NCBI RefSeq assembly: GCF_042186555.1 | Contig: NC_133332.1 | Location: forward strand, 235,152,515 to 235,216,514 | Direction of reading: 5' to 3' | DNA: 64,000 nt | Source of the DNA: Aquarana catesbeiana | Taxonomy: Eukaryota > Chordata > Amphibia > Anura > Ranidae | In this document: piece after piece, positions 52,701-62,168 of the stretch | How positions within the stretch are numbered: position 1 is the first letter of the stretch | How the letters are laid out: each line of letters opens with the position of its first letter | Notes under the pieces: model-generated | Seen by the model: only the letters and a program-made list of their open reading frames with translations | What the model was told of the DNA's origin: nothing | Database searches by the model: none | Position numbers and translations under genes: made by a program

Positions 52701-55700
52701 CTAATCCCCAGTCCTCCCTTGCCAGAGATTGGAGACCAATTACGGTCTCCGAATTTAAGACCTTTCTGGGCCTTTCCCTCCTCATGGGGTTGAATAAAAA
52801 GAGTAAGTTGCGGTCATATTGGTCCACTGACCCAATTTACCATTCACCCTTGTTCTCTGCTTCCATGGCCAGGGCACGATACGAGCAGATTTTGCGGTTC
52901 ATGCACTTCAACGACAATGAACTCTGTCGTCCTCGTGGAGACCCTGCATACGATCGGCTCTACAAAATTCGGCCCCTCGTAAACCACTTCAACCAATGTT
53001 TTGCAGACTTGTTTACCCCCCATCAAGTTGTCTGCGTTGATGAGTCCCTGATTAAGTTTTCTGGCCGCTTGTCATTCAAACAGTACCTTCCCAGCAAGCG
53101 TGCCAGATACGGGGTCAAGATGTATAAGCTCTGTGACAGGGCCACAGGCTATACATGTAGATTTATGGTTTACGAGGGAAAAGATAGTCACGTAGAGCCG
53201 ACAAACTGCCCTGACTACATAGGAAGCGCTGGCAAGATAGTGTGGGACTTGGTGTCACCCTTATTCGGAAAGGGGTACCACTTGTACGTGGACAATTATT
53301 ATACGAGCGTGCCACTTTTTAGTCACTTGTTTGATCAGCAGATTGGAGCATGTGGCACCGTGCGACCTAACCGCCGGGGCTTTCCCCAGCGGCTTGTAGA
53401 TTCCCGTCTTAGGCTGGGGGAGAGAGCCTGCTTGAAGTATAATAATTTGCTCGCTATGAAGTGGAGGGATAAGAAGAATGTTTTCGTTCTCACCTCCCTT
53501 CATGCAGACACGACGACCCAAATTCCTACGGCGACTGGTGTTGTGGAGAAACCCCTCTGTGTCCACGAATACAACCTTAATATGGGAGGGGTGGACCTCA
53601 ACGACCAGCTGTTGGCGCCGTACCTAGTTGCCCGTAAGGCCAGACGCTGGTACAAAAAAGTGTCTGTATACTTATTTCAATTGGCTTTGCTGAATGCTCA
53701 TGTGCTATACAGAGCTTCAGGACAGACTGGATCCTTCCTTAAATTCCAGGAAGAGATCGTCAGAGCCCTTCTGTTTCCAGACGGTGCTCTACCTCACCTT
53801 CCCCAACCAAATGCAGTAAGCCGGCTGCATGAGCGGCATTTTCTTTATGCCATCCCGAGTACCCCTACCCAACGAGCCCCCCAAAAAAGATGTCGTGTCT
53901 GCAGCAAGCGCGGATTTAGGCGTGACACCCGGTGTCATTGTCCCTCCTGTCCTGGCAATCCTGGTCTTTGCATGGGTGAATGCTTTGAACGCTACCATAC
54001 ATTAGTTGAGTATTAGCGTAGGGTTCAGCACTGCACAGACTAGGCACACTAACACAGGGTCTCCCAAGATGCCATTGCATTTTGAGAGACCCAAACCTGG
54101 AACGAGTTACAAAAGTTAAAAGTTACTAAAAAAAAAAGTGTAAAAAAAAAAAATAAAAAAAAATAAAAAAAAATAAAAACACAAAAAAAAAATATAAAAT
54201 AAAAAAACCAAAAATAGTTGTTGTTTTATTGTTCTCTCTCTCTCTATTCTCTCTCTATTGTTCTTCTCTTTTTTACTCTATTCTATTCTGCAATGTTTTA
54301 TTGTTATTATGTTTTACCATGTTTCCTTTTCAGATTTTTTATACTTTACCGTTTACTGTGTTTTGTTGGTAACCATTTTATTGTTTTCAGGTACGCCATT
54401 CAGTTGCAGCGCGGATTTATTTATCTTGACAGCAACAGCGTTTGCTCCCACGATATCTAAAGCCGTGACTCCAGCGCTGTCGGAGGTGATTTCACCACCA
54501 CAGTTACATACTTCAGCATATATGCCGAAGCGTGGGGGCAGCAGTGGGTGGAGGAGCAATTTGCTCCTGCCTTTTGCGGGAGGATGCCCCCATGCTTCGG
54601 CATATATATATTTTAGGCACAGGTTGCGTTAAATGTTTTATTTTTTACTATGTTTTTTTTTGTATTTGCTTTGCAGGTATGGTAAGTCTTACTGTTATAC
54701 TGTAATGTTACTTTGTTTTATTGTTAACCATCATTTGCTTAGCAGGTACGCCATTCAGTTGCAGCGCGGATTTATTTATCTTGACAGCAACAGCGTTTGC
54801 TCCCACGATATATAAAGCCGTGACTCCAGCGCTGTCGGAGGTGATTTCACCACCACAGTTACATACTTCAGCATATATGCCGAAGCGTGGGGGCAGCAGT
54901 GGGTGGAGGAGCAATTTGCTCCTGCCTTTTGCGGGAGGATGCCCCCATGCTTCGGCATATATAAATGGTGCATGTATGCCCATCATTAGAAGTGGGTGGA
55001 TGAAGGGAGGTATTCTAATGGTGGGCATACCCACCGATCAATATCTTTTTTTCGTTCAGCCCTCAGGCTGCATGAAAAAAAAGTTTACAATATATGCCTA
55101 ACAAGGACCAGCAACGTACTGGTATGTTGCTGGACTTTGAGTGGTTATACCAGAATGATGCCTGCAGGTTTAGGTATCATCTTGGTATCATTCTTTTCAG
55201 CCAGCGGTCGGCTTTCATGTAAAAGCAATCCTAGCGGCTAATTAGCCTCTAGACTGCTTTTGCAAGCAGTGGGAGGGAATGACCCCCCTCCCCCACCGTC
55301 TTCCATGTTTTTCTCTGGCTTTCCTGTCCCAACAGGGAACCTGAAAATGCAGCCGGTGATTCAGCCAGCTGACCATAGAGCTGATCAGAGACCAGAATGG
55401 CTCCAAACATCTCTATGGCCTAAGAAACCGGAAGCTACGAGCATTTCATGACTTAGATTTCGCCGAATGTAAACAGCGCCATTGGGAAATTGGGAAAGCA
55501 TTTTATCACACCGATCTTGGTGTGGTCAGATGCTTTGAGGGCAGAGGAAAGATCTAGGGTCTAATAGAGCCCAATTTTTTAAAAAAAGAGTACCTGTCAC
55601 TACCTATTGCTATCATAGGGGATATTTACATTCCCTGAGATAACAATAAAATTAATAAAAAAAAAAATAAAAATGAAAGGAACAGTTTAAAAATAAGATA

Positions 55701-58700
55701 AAAAAGCAAAAAAATAATAAAGAAAAAAAAAAAAAAAAAAAAAAAAAAAGCACCCCTGTCCCCCCCTGCTCTCGCGCAAAGGCGAACGCAAGCGTCGGTC
55801 TGGCGTCAAATGTAAACAGCAATTGCACCATGCATGTGAGGTATCACCGTGAAGGACAGAACGAGGGCAGTAATTTTAGCAGTAGACCTCCTCTGTAAAT
55901 CTAAAGTGGTAACCTGTAAAGGCTTTTAAAAATGTATTTATTTTGTCGCCGCTGCGCGTTTGTGCGCAATTTTAAAGCATGTCATGTTTGGTATCCATGT
56001 ACTCGGCCTAAGATCATCTTTTTTATTTCATCAAACATTTGGGCAATATAGTGTATTTTAGTGCATTAAAATTTAAAAAAGTGTGTTTTTTCCCCAAAAA
56101 TGCGTTTGAAAAATCGCTGCGCAAATACTGTGTGAAAAAAAAATATGAAACACCCACCATTTTAATCTGTAGGGCATTTGCTTTAAAAAAATATATAATG
56201 TTTGGGGGTTCAAAGTAATTTTCTTGCAAAAAAAAATTATTTTTTCATGTAATCAAAAAGTGTCAGAAAGGGCTTTGTCTTCAAGTGGTTAGAAGAGAGA
56301 GTGATGTGTGACATAAGCTTCTAAATGTTGTGCATAAAATGCCAGGACAGTTCAAACCCCCCCCAAATGACCCCATTTTGGAAAGTAGACACCCCAAGCT
56401 ATTTGCTGAGAGGCATGTCGAGTCCATGGAATATTTTATATTGTGACACAAGTTGCGGGAAAGAGACAAATCCTTTTTTTTTTGCACAAAGATGTCACTA
56501 AATGATATATTGCTCAAACATGCCATGGGAATATGTGAAATTACACCCCAAAATACATTCTGTTGCTTCTCCTGAGTACGGGGATACCACATGTGTGGGA
56601 CTTTTTGGGAGCCTAGCCGCGCACGGGACCCCGAAAACCAAGCCCCGCCTTCAGGCTTTCTAAGGGCGTAAATTTTTGATTTCACTCTTCACTGCCTAGC
56701 ACAGTTTCGGAGGCCATGGAATGCCCAGATGGCACAACCCCCCCCCAAATGACCCCATTTTGGAAAATAGACACCCCAAGCTATTTGCTGAGAGGTATAG
56801 TGAGTATTTTGCAGACCTCACTTTTTGTCACAAACTTTCGAAAATTGAAAAAAGAAAAAAAAAATACATTTTTCTTGTCTTTCTTCATTTTCAAAAACAA
56901 ATGAGAGCTGCAAAATACTCACCATGCCTCTCAGCAAATAGCTTGGGGTGTCTACTTTCCAAAATGGGGTCATTTGGGGGGGGTTTGTGCCATCTTGGCA
57001 TTTTATGGCCTTCAAAACTGTGATAGGTAGTGAGGAGTGGAATCACAACTTAACGCCCTTAGAAATCCTGAAGCCGGTGCTTGGTTTTCGGGGCCCCGTA
57101 TGCGGCTAGGCTCCCAAAAAGTCCCACACATGTGGTATCCCCGTACTCAGGAGAAGCAGCAGAATATATTTTGGGGTGTAATTCCACATATGCCCATGGC
57201 ATGTTTGAGCAATATATCATTTAGTGACAACTTTGTGCAAAAAAAAAAAAAAAAAAAAAAAAAATTGTCACTTTCCCGCAACTTGTGTCAAAATATAAAA
57301 TATTCCATGGACTCAACATGCCTCTCAGCAAATAGCTTGGGGTGTCTACTTTCCAAAATGGGGTAATTTGGGGGGGTTTTGTGCCATCTGGGCTTTTTAT
57401 GGCCTTCAAAACTGTGATAGGCAGTGAGGAGTGAAATCAAAAATTTACGCCCTTAGAAATCCTGAAGGCAGTGCTTGGTTTTCGGGGCCCCGTATGCGGC
57501 TAGGCTCCCAAAAAGTCCCACACATGTGGTATCCCCATACTCAGGAGAAGCAGCTAAATGTATTTTGGGGTGCAATTCCACATATGCCCATGGCCTGTGT
57601 GAGAAATATATCATTTAGTGACAACTTTGTGCAAAAAAAAAAAAAAAATTGTCACTTTCCCGCAACTTGTGTCAAAAAATAAAATATTCCATGGACTCAA
57701 CATGCCTCTCAGCAAATAGCTTGGGGTGTCTACTTTCCAAAATGGGGTCATTTGGGGGGGTTTTGTGCCATCTTGGCATTTTATGGCCTTCAAAACTGTG
57801 ATAGGAAGTGAGGAGTGAAATCAAAAATTTATGCCCTTAGAAATCCTGAAGGCGGTGCTTGATTTTCGGGGCCCCGTACGCGGCTAGGCTCCCAAAAAGT
57901 CCTAAACATGTGGTATCCCCATACTCAGGAGAAGCAGCAGAATGTATTTTGGGGTGTAATTCCACATATGCCCATGGCATGTTTGAGCAATATATCATTT
58001 AGTGACAACTTTGTGCAAAAAAAAAAAAAAAAAAAAGTGTTACTTTCCCGCAACTTGTGTCAAAATATAAAATATTCCATGGACTCAACATGCCTCTCAG
58101 CAAATAGTTTGGGGTGTCTACTTTCCAAAATGGGGTCATTTGGGGGGGGTTTGTGCCATCTTGGCATTTTATGGCCTTCAAAACTGTGATAGGTAGTGAG
58201 GAGTGAAATCACAACATTACGCCCTTAGAAATCCTGAAGGCGGTGATTGGTTTTCGGGGCCCCGTACGTGGCTAGGCTCCCAAAAAGTCCCACACATGTG
58301 GTATCCCCATACTCAGGAGAAGCAGCTGAATGTATTTTGGGGTGCAATTCCACATAGGCCCATGGCCTGTGTGAGCAATATATCATTTAGTGACAACTTT
58401 TTGTAAATATTTTTTTTTTTTTTGTCATTATTCAATCACTTGGGACAAAAAAAATAAATATTCAATGGGTTCAACATGCCTCTCAGCAATTTCCTTGGGG
58501 TGTCTACTTTCCAAAATGGGGTCATTTGGGGGGGTTTTGTACTGCTCTGCTATTTTAGCACCTCAAGAAATGACATAGGCAGTCATAAACTAAAAGCTGT
58601 GTAAATTCCAGAAAATGTACCCTAGTTTGTAGACGCTATAACTTTTGCGCAAACCAATAAATATATGCTTATTGACATTTTTTTTACCAAAGACATGTGG

Positions 58701-60484
58701 CCGAATAAATTTTGGCCTAAATGTATGACTAAAATTGAGTTTATTGGATTTTTTTTATAACAAAAAGTAGAAAATATCATTTTTTTTCAAAATTTTCGGT
58801 CTTTTTCCGTTTATAGCGCAAAAAATAAAAACGGCAGAGGTGATCAAATGCCATCAAAAGAAAGCTCTATTTGTGGGAAGAAAAGGACGCAAATTTCATT
58901 TGGGTACAGCATTGCATGACCGCGCAATTAAAAGTTAAAGCGACGCAGTGCCAAATTGGAAAAAGACCTCTGGTCCTTAGGCAGCATAATGGTCCGGGGC
59001 TCAAGTGGTTAAAGGCGTTTTTCATTTTTGGCTATTTTGAAAAAAAATTTTTTTTTTTCAAGTGCTTCTAAACGCAAACGTGGCAAAACGCTGCTAAACG
59101 CGGCATGTAAATGCGGCAAAACAGATGGTTTAAACGTGGGTCACTATCTGTCAAGTTAAATCGTTCAGGAGAGGTTGTAAAAATGTCCCCTGTACATTAA
59201 GCCTTAGACCCCTTTCACACTGGAGCGGTTTTCAGGCGGTATTGCGCTAAAAATACCGCCTGAAAACCGCCCCTAAACAGCCTCCGCTGTTTGTTCAGTG
59301 TGAAAGCCCGAGGGCTTTCACACTGAAGCGGTGCGAAGGCAGGGCGGTGAAAAAAGTCCTGCAAACCGCTTTTTTGGAGCGGGGAAGGAGCGGTGTATTC
59401 ACCGCTCCTTCCCCGCTCCTGCCCATTGAAATCAATGGGACAGCGCGGCTATACCGCGGCAATACCGCGGCTATAGCCGCGCTGTACGAGGGATTTTAAC
59501 CCTTTTTCGGCCGCCAGCGGGGGGTAAAACCGCACCGCTAGCGGCCGAATACCGCTGCAAGAACGGCGGTACAGCAGCGCTAAAAATAGCGCTGTTGTAC
59601 CGCCGACGCCCCCACCGCCCCAGTGTGAAAGGGGCCTTAGTCTTTACAACAACTTCAAGGCCAATGGCAATAATATCACCAACAAACAGAAATAGGATTA
59701 TGCTTACATTTCATTTACATGCATAGTGTAGTATCTATATATAGATCCCCTAAGCTGACCTTGTTCTGCCAAAAAAACTAGGGGATGAAACAACCAGTGA
59801 CTGATAATAGCTTATCACACTACACAGTAGATAGGATTCATAGAATCAATCATAAAATTGCATATCTGTAGGTACACGTATACGCACCTGGTTTGAAAAA
59901 CGTATGTTATTCCACGACTCGCTGGTAAAATGGTACCCGTCCACTAGCAGAGTCAGTATGTACATTGCTGAGGTACAGTACTCCAACAGTCGCTTCTTGT
60001 TCTCACCAGGGAAACTAGCACTGAGCTGGAGACAACAGTAGCACATGGTTAGGACCTAAAGGGTTAATTGTATTGGGCCAATTAGCCTTTACAGTGGGGT
60101 TTATATGAAAGGGGTTTATATGAAAGGTATCTCCCCCCCCTACTAAAATAATTTGTATAAATACAGCTTTATCATATAGACCTTTTTTTTTAACATTGTA
60201 TGAATATTCTAGGCCAGGTTAGGAGTCGTAAACTATAATGTTTTCAATAAAACAGGTGATCCTAGTGGAGGGGCATTCTTTGCACTTCATTGGTCTTAGG
60301 CCTATGGGCTCCAGTGATGGAAATCCAGTTCTGCCTCTGAACTAATGTGCTATTCAATCAAATTTTACTGTACCTCTTTCCACTCGCGGGTGCAATAATT
60401 CCAGACAGAACTGTTGGCGATACTCAAGGGCTGCCCATAGGTCAGATTCAAGAAATTGAAGGTGTAATAGAAGGCAGAAAAAGC
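46486..60484 (-). CDS. ENTPD8: Ectonucleoside triphosphate diphosphohydrolase 8 (ENTPD8), last three coding exons
   Basis: Three minus-strand exons join in phase 0 and encode the C-terminal 154 residues of a GDA1/CD39 NTPDase. The enzyme hydrolyses extracellular nucleoside tri- and diphosphates at the plasma membrane. Diagnostic stretches are AFSAFYYTFNFLNLT, CTSAMYILTLLVDGYHF and DVGWTLGYMLNMTN, followed by one transmembrane helix (VAAIFFIVLSVAAGLVAAPL) and a short cytosolic tail. The family (cell-surface NTPDases 1, 2, 3, 8) is certain. The choice of ENTPD8 rests mainly on the tail-to-tail position next to NOXA1, as in human. Upstream exons with the nucleotide-binding core are beyond the window. 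Confidence 0.5.
46948..47898. mobile_element. Long fold-back element with CGTATATACTCGAGTATAAG-type termini
   Basis: Left CGTATATACTTGAGTATAAG, right CTTATACTCGTGTATATACG. The interior arms 47288-47590 and 47591-47790 are largely complementary (GTAATGAAGGGTAATGGTCT with AGACCATTACCCTTCATTAC; CTCCTCCTCGTCC with GGACGAGGAGGAG). No transposase. It shares its right end with 35195-35276. Superfamily unknown to me. Confidence 0.5.
48354..48528. repeat. Inverted repeat (GGACAAGCTTTCGGGGTATG)
   Basis: TGATACTTTTTTTATTTGCA to CCCCTTCTTCAAGGT at the left is complementary to ACCTTGAAGAAG to AAATAAAAAAAAGTATCA at the right. Arms about 75 bp. A third half-copy of AAGCTTGTCCTGAACCTTGA lies in the loop. 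Confidence 0.5.
48658..49280. repeat. ~64-bp tandem repeat split by a MITE
   Basis: The unit GAGGGGAGGAATAAAAAGTT ... GACCTTTGCATATGGAAAGA is present at about 48661, 48717 and (after the MITE) 49230. The third unit is interrupted by 48788-49226, so the tandem duplication predates the MITE. Confidence 0.5.
48788..49226. mobile_element. TTA-type MITE, GGCTCCATTCACACTAG family
   Basis: Ends GGCTCCATTCACACTAGC and AGGTGTGAATCGAGCC; TSD TTA (48785-48787 and 49227-49229). The interior is full of AAAACGC / GCGTTTT words and an A-tract. Confidence 0.5.
49281..50090. other. ENTPD8 intron, amphibian-type repeat from about 49683
   Basis: 49683-50090 (ACTTACTTGCTCTGTGCAAT, GGAGGTCCCCCACTGGC, end TTTTTTACCTTAAG) resembles 37246-37680 and part of 32.7-33.1 kb. 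49281-49682 holds nothing I recognise. Confidence 0.5.
50094..50368. mobile_element. GC-rich TTA-type MITE, copy 4
   Basis: AGGCCCCTTTCACACTGAGG and CAGTGTGAAAGGGGCCT are inverted ends. TTA precedes it (50091-50093); AAT follows, so the TSD is imperfect. The interior fold-back AGCGCTGTTTTACCGCGGTA is shared with copy 5 at 59207. Confidence 0.5.
50688..52054. other. piggyBac left subterminal region and transposase leader
   Basis: Non-coding. Terminal hairpins at 50707-50765, CCCCTGATCACCCCC repeats at 51060-51110, and several ATCGCTG / TTAGCGGG words. Presumably contains the promoter and 5' UTR of the transposase; no clear TATA box could be singled out. Confidence 0.5.
52055..54016 (+). CDS. 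piggyBac transposase, intact
   Basis: 653 residues from ATG at 52055 (MANRRYTSEEAYTFLS) to TAG. The frame extends 45 bp upstream without an ATG, so this start is chosen. Order: acidic, Ser-rich N terminus with SMTDSEEEVTHLSSSGSEYE, then the DDE_Tnp_1_7 domain. Catalytic Asp candidates are D329 (VCVDESLIKF), D413 (LYVDNYYTS) and D514 (GGVDLNDQ), with spacing 84 and 101 like piggyBac D268/D346/D447. The C-terminal cysteine-rich finger is RCRVCSKRG ... CHCPSCPG ... CMGECF. It should cut and paste at TTAA. No frame break; it lies inside TTAA-flanked ends, so it is a transposon gene rather than a domesticated one. Related to frog piggyBac-like families. Confidence 0.5.
   Translation: MANRRYTSEEAYTFLSMTDSEEEVTHLSSSGSEYEPVEDSGSMTDSSDDRVVVPAKVRRTRPQSSSVLEVQEPQGSRMEQSSTSAATPSGELASTSGLVHPGRTSSTAVSRGDVASPISAVQAGEVASTSSVPLPPRRQRQARRAHSALPAALANPNWEPTTSAAPVLPPFTGQPGIQVETVDFTPLDFYSLFFTEDLYRSIVDQSNLYAGQHIATNPQSSLARDWRPITVSEFKTFLGLSLLMGLNKKSKLRSYWSTDPIYHSPLFSASMARARYEQILRFMHFNDNELCRPRGDPAYDRLYKIRPLVNHFNQCFADLFTPHQVVCVDESLIKFSGRLSFKQYLPSKRARYGVKMYKLCDRATGYTCRFMVYEGKDSHVEPTNCPDYIGSAGKIVWDLVSPLFGKGYHLYVDNYYTSVPLFSHLFDQQIGACGTVRPNRRGFPQRLVDSRLRLGERACLKYNNLLAMKWRDKKNVFVLTSLHADTTTQIPTATGVVEKPLCVHEYNLNMGGVDLNDQLLAPYLVARKARRWYKKVSVYLFQLALLNAHVLYRASGQTGSFLKFQEEIVRALLFPDGALPHLPQPNAVSRLHERHFLYAIPSTPTQRAPQKRCRVCSKRGFRRDTRCHCPSCPGNPGLCMGECFERYHTLVEY
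54391..54964. repeat. Direct duplication of about 220 bp, period 355
   Basis: GTACGCCATTCAGTTGCAGC and the following ~220 bp occur at 54391-54610 and again at 54746-54964, nearly identical. Each copy contains a hairpin (CATATATGCCGAAGCGTGGG against the complementary CCCATGCTTCGGCATATATA). It lies within the piggyBac element downstream of the transposase. Confidence 0.5.
55100..56290. other. piggyBac interior, non-coding
   Basis: 55.6-56.29 kb matches the interior of element C (20.2-20.88 kb), including GTGAGGTATCACCGTGAAGG and ATAATGTTTGGGGGTTCAAA, and ends CAAGTGGTTAG. Poly-A tract at 55723-55749. Confidence 0.5.
56291..58580. repeat. Mirrored tandem array of ~385-bp units
   Basis: The marker GGGGTGTCTACTTTCCAAAA appears on the plus strand near 56945, 57339, 57720, 58114 and 58497 (spacings 394, 381, 394, 383) and as its complement near 56376 and 56757. 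Two inverted units thus face five direct units about a centre near 56860. Each unit also holds GGGGCCCCGTATGCGGCTAG, ACATGTGGTATCCCC and a variable A-tract. ORFs of 60-134 codons here recur with the units and look non-coding. Confidence 0.5.
59207..59636. mobile_element. GC-rich TTA-type MITE, copy 5
   Basis: GACCCCTTTCACACTGGAGC and CCCAGTGTGAAAGGGGCC, TSD TTA (59204-59206 and 59637-59639). Longest and best-preserved copy (430 bp). Its left TTA is shared with the right flank of the 50423-59203 MITE. Confidence 0.5.
59888..60025 (-). CDS. ENTPD8: ENTPD8 exon (second from last)
   Basis: Acceptor ttgtctccag, donor CAG/gtgcgt; 46 codons. It contains KRLLEYCTSAMYILTLLVDG and SWNNIRFSNQ, matching the YC.S..YI..LL..GY segment (ACR5 region) of NTPDases. 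It joins the last exon across a 13.2-kb intron. Confidence 0.5.
60374..60484 (-). CDS. ENTPD8: ENTPD8 exon (third from last)
   Basis: On the minus strand, acceptor ttctttag and donor GAG/gtacag; 37 codons reading AFSAFYYTFNFLNLT, then SSVWNYCTREWKE. FSAFYYT with one conserved Cys is a hallmark of cell-surface NTPDases. NLT and NSS are potential N-glycosylation sites. Confidence 0.5.
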
Positions 60485-60563
60485 CTAAAGAAAACAACAG
60501 GGTGTGGTTAGACTTTCCTAGTAATAATACAAAAATAGTAGAAAACAAATTACAGAAAAAGTA

Positions 60564-60905
60564 TAGTGTGAAAGCCCGAGGGCTTTCACATTGGAGGGGT
60601 GCGCTGGCAGGACGCTAAAAAATGTCCTGCAAGGAGCATCTTGGAGGCGCTGTAGGAGCGGGGTATACCCCTCTCCTAAAGCGCCCCTGCCCATTGAAAT
60701 CAATGGGTAGCGCCGCCGACGTGCCAGCAAAGTGCTGCTGCAGCGGCGCTTTGGTGGCACTTTTAACCCTTTTTCAGCCGTTAGCGGGGATTAAAAGCAC
60801 CTCGCTAGCGGCCAAAAAAGGGCCGCAAAAACGACGGTAAAGCGCCGCTACAAATAGCAGTGCTTTCCCGCCGACGCCCCCAACGCCCCAGTGTGAAAGT
60901 AGCCT
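60564..60905. mobile_element. GC-rich TTA-type MITE, copy 6 (left end truncated)
   Basis: Starts within the internal hairpin (AGTGTGAAAGCCCGAGGGCT) and ends GCCCCAGTGTGAAAGTAGCC. It begins 80 bp upstream of the ENTPD8 exon at 60374-60484, in the intron. Confidence 0.5.
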
Positions 60906-61712
60906 TAAACAAAAAATTTTCATTTTCTAGTGTTAGTGCATGTTTTCGCCTACATCGACAGGCTTTGGCCTTTTGCTGATGAGCAAATGCAGGTTTCAGA
61001 TGTATTCTTCCTGCCTTTGAGATAAAAAAATTAACACAATTGTGCTTTTAAAAACTCACAGTAGTACAAGTTGAAATGTGTCATTACACAAGGCAGGCGG
61101 TCTACTTTTTTGTCCTCTAGAAGTCTTCTACAGTTCCCATTACCAATGACAAAGTTTATGTATAAACCTTTGCACACAAGAACAGTGCTGGAATAAGCTC
61201 CTCTGGAACCCTAATGCCGCGTACACACGGTCGGACTTTTCGTCTACAAAAGTCCGACAGCCTGTCCGACATACTTCCGACGTACCTTCGGCGGACTTGC
61301 GGCAGACTTTCTTACGAACGGACTTGCCTACACACGACCACACAAAAGTACGACAGCCTAGTACGCGGTGACGTACACCAAGTCCGACGAGACTATAAAA
61401 CGGAAGTTCAATAGCCCGTACGACACCCTTTGGGCTCCTTCTGCTAATCTCGTGTTTATCTCGTGTTAGTAGAAGTTTGGTGAGAGACGATTCGCGCTTG
61501 TGAGACTCGTATTTTTCAGTTCGTTTTAACTGTTGTTCAGTCTGTGCTTGTGAGGTTTGTATCTGCTTTTCAGTGCGTTTGGTCAGTTGGCATTGAGAAA
61601 TCTTTGTTTTATTGGCCGCTCGTTCCTGATTTTCAGGTCGTTCTTCACAGGCCTTGCTGTTCTTCAGTGCGTTCTGTTTAGTGCGTTCTGACCAGCCGAC
61701 CGTTTTGAAGCC

Positions 61713-62168
61713 ATGTTACCTGTACGTACTCGTCGTAGAGCTCGTGCATTGTATGTGCTTGGTGCTGTAGTTTATTCTTCAGCCCAAGACCAGTCCATGA
61801 ACAGGGCGAGGAGGAGTTCATGGACCAAGAATTGGTTGCTTCAGCGTGACCAGTTCTGTCACATGCCTTTGCTCCGTGAGATCCGTGAGAATAATCCTGA
61901 GGATTTCAGGAACTTTCTCCGGATGACGGACCCCGTTTTTGACCGTTTGTTGGCTTTGCTGACCCCCTATATCAGCAGGCAGGATACCTGCATGAGGCAA
62001 GCCATCACTCCGGAGCAGAGGCTGGTCGCTACCTTGCGGTATTTGGCCACAGGGAGAAGCCTGCAGGACCTTAAGTTCTCGACAGGCATCTCCCCCCAGG
62101 CTCTGGGGATCATTATCCCAGAGACCTGTTCTGCCATCATACAGGTCCTGCAGAAGGACTATATTAAG
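61713..62168 (+). CDS. Harbinger transposase exon 1, copy 2
   Basis: ATG at 61713, 152 codons, donor AAG/gtaaga. It contains NWLLQRDQFCHMPLLREIRE, TPYISRQDTCMRQAIT and FSTGISPQALGIIIPETCSA. It is the N-terminal DNA-binding part of a HARBI1-like nuclease. The intron is 62169-63114 (946 bp) with acceptor ttccccag. Confidence 0.5.

Larger units (their letters stand above)
50688..59008 (+). mobile_element. piggyBac element, probably autonomous
   Basis: TTAA at 50684-50687 and 59009-59012. Ends CCACTTGACGACC and GGGGCTCAAGTGG share the first eight bases as a TIR. The subterminal left region has perfect hairpins (GCCGATGTACGTCGGC and AAATCACGTACATGTACGTG). It carries one intact transposase ORF (52055-54016), a 355-bp direct duplication and a mirrored ~385-bp array. 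An alternative right end, CAAGTGG followed by TTAG, lies at 56282-56292; the unit could be two adjoining elements, but both flanks belong to one split MITE, which favours a single insertion. Confidence 0.5.
50423..59203. mobile_element. TTA-type MITE split by the piggyBac element
   Basis: Left end GGTCTCATGTACACTG (50423), right end CTGTACATTAAGCC (59203), flanked by TTA (50420-50422 and 59204-59206). Its two halves, 50423-50687 and 59009-59203, share inverted AAACGCAGCTAAACG / AAACGCTGCTAAACG words. The piggyBac element sits exactly at a TTAA inside it. Confidence 0.5.

Noticed and set aside
52055..54016. Domesticated piggyBac-derived host gene
   Set aside because: The ORF is inside TTAA-flanked transposon ends with no introns or host exons, so an ordinary transposon is simpler.
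56281..58578. Several 60-134-codon ORFs on both strands (e.g. WYPRTQEKQQNVFWG)
   Set aside because: They recur once per ~385-bp repeat unit, overlap on both strands and contain poly-K or poly-F from A-tracts; non-coding repeat.
46486..60484. Assignment to ENTPD1, ENTPD2 or ENTPD3
   Set aside because: The visible C-terminus alone does not exclude them, but synteny with NOXA1 favours ENTPD8.
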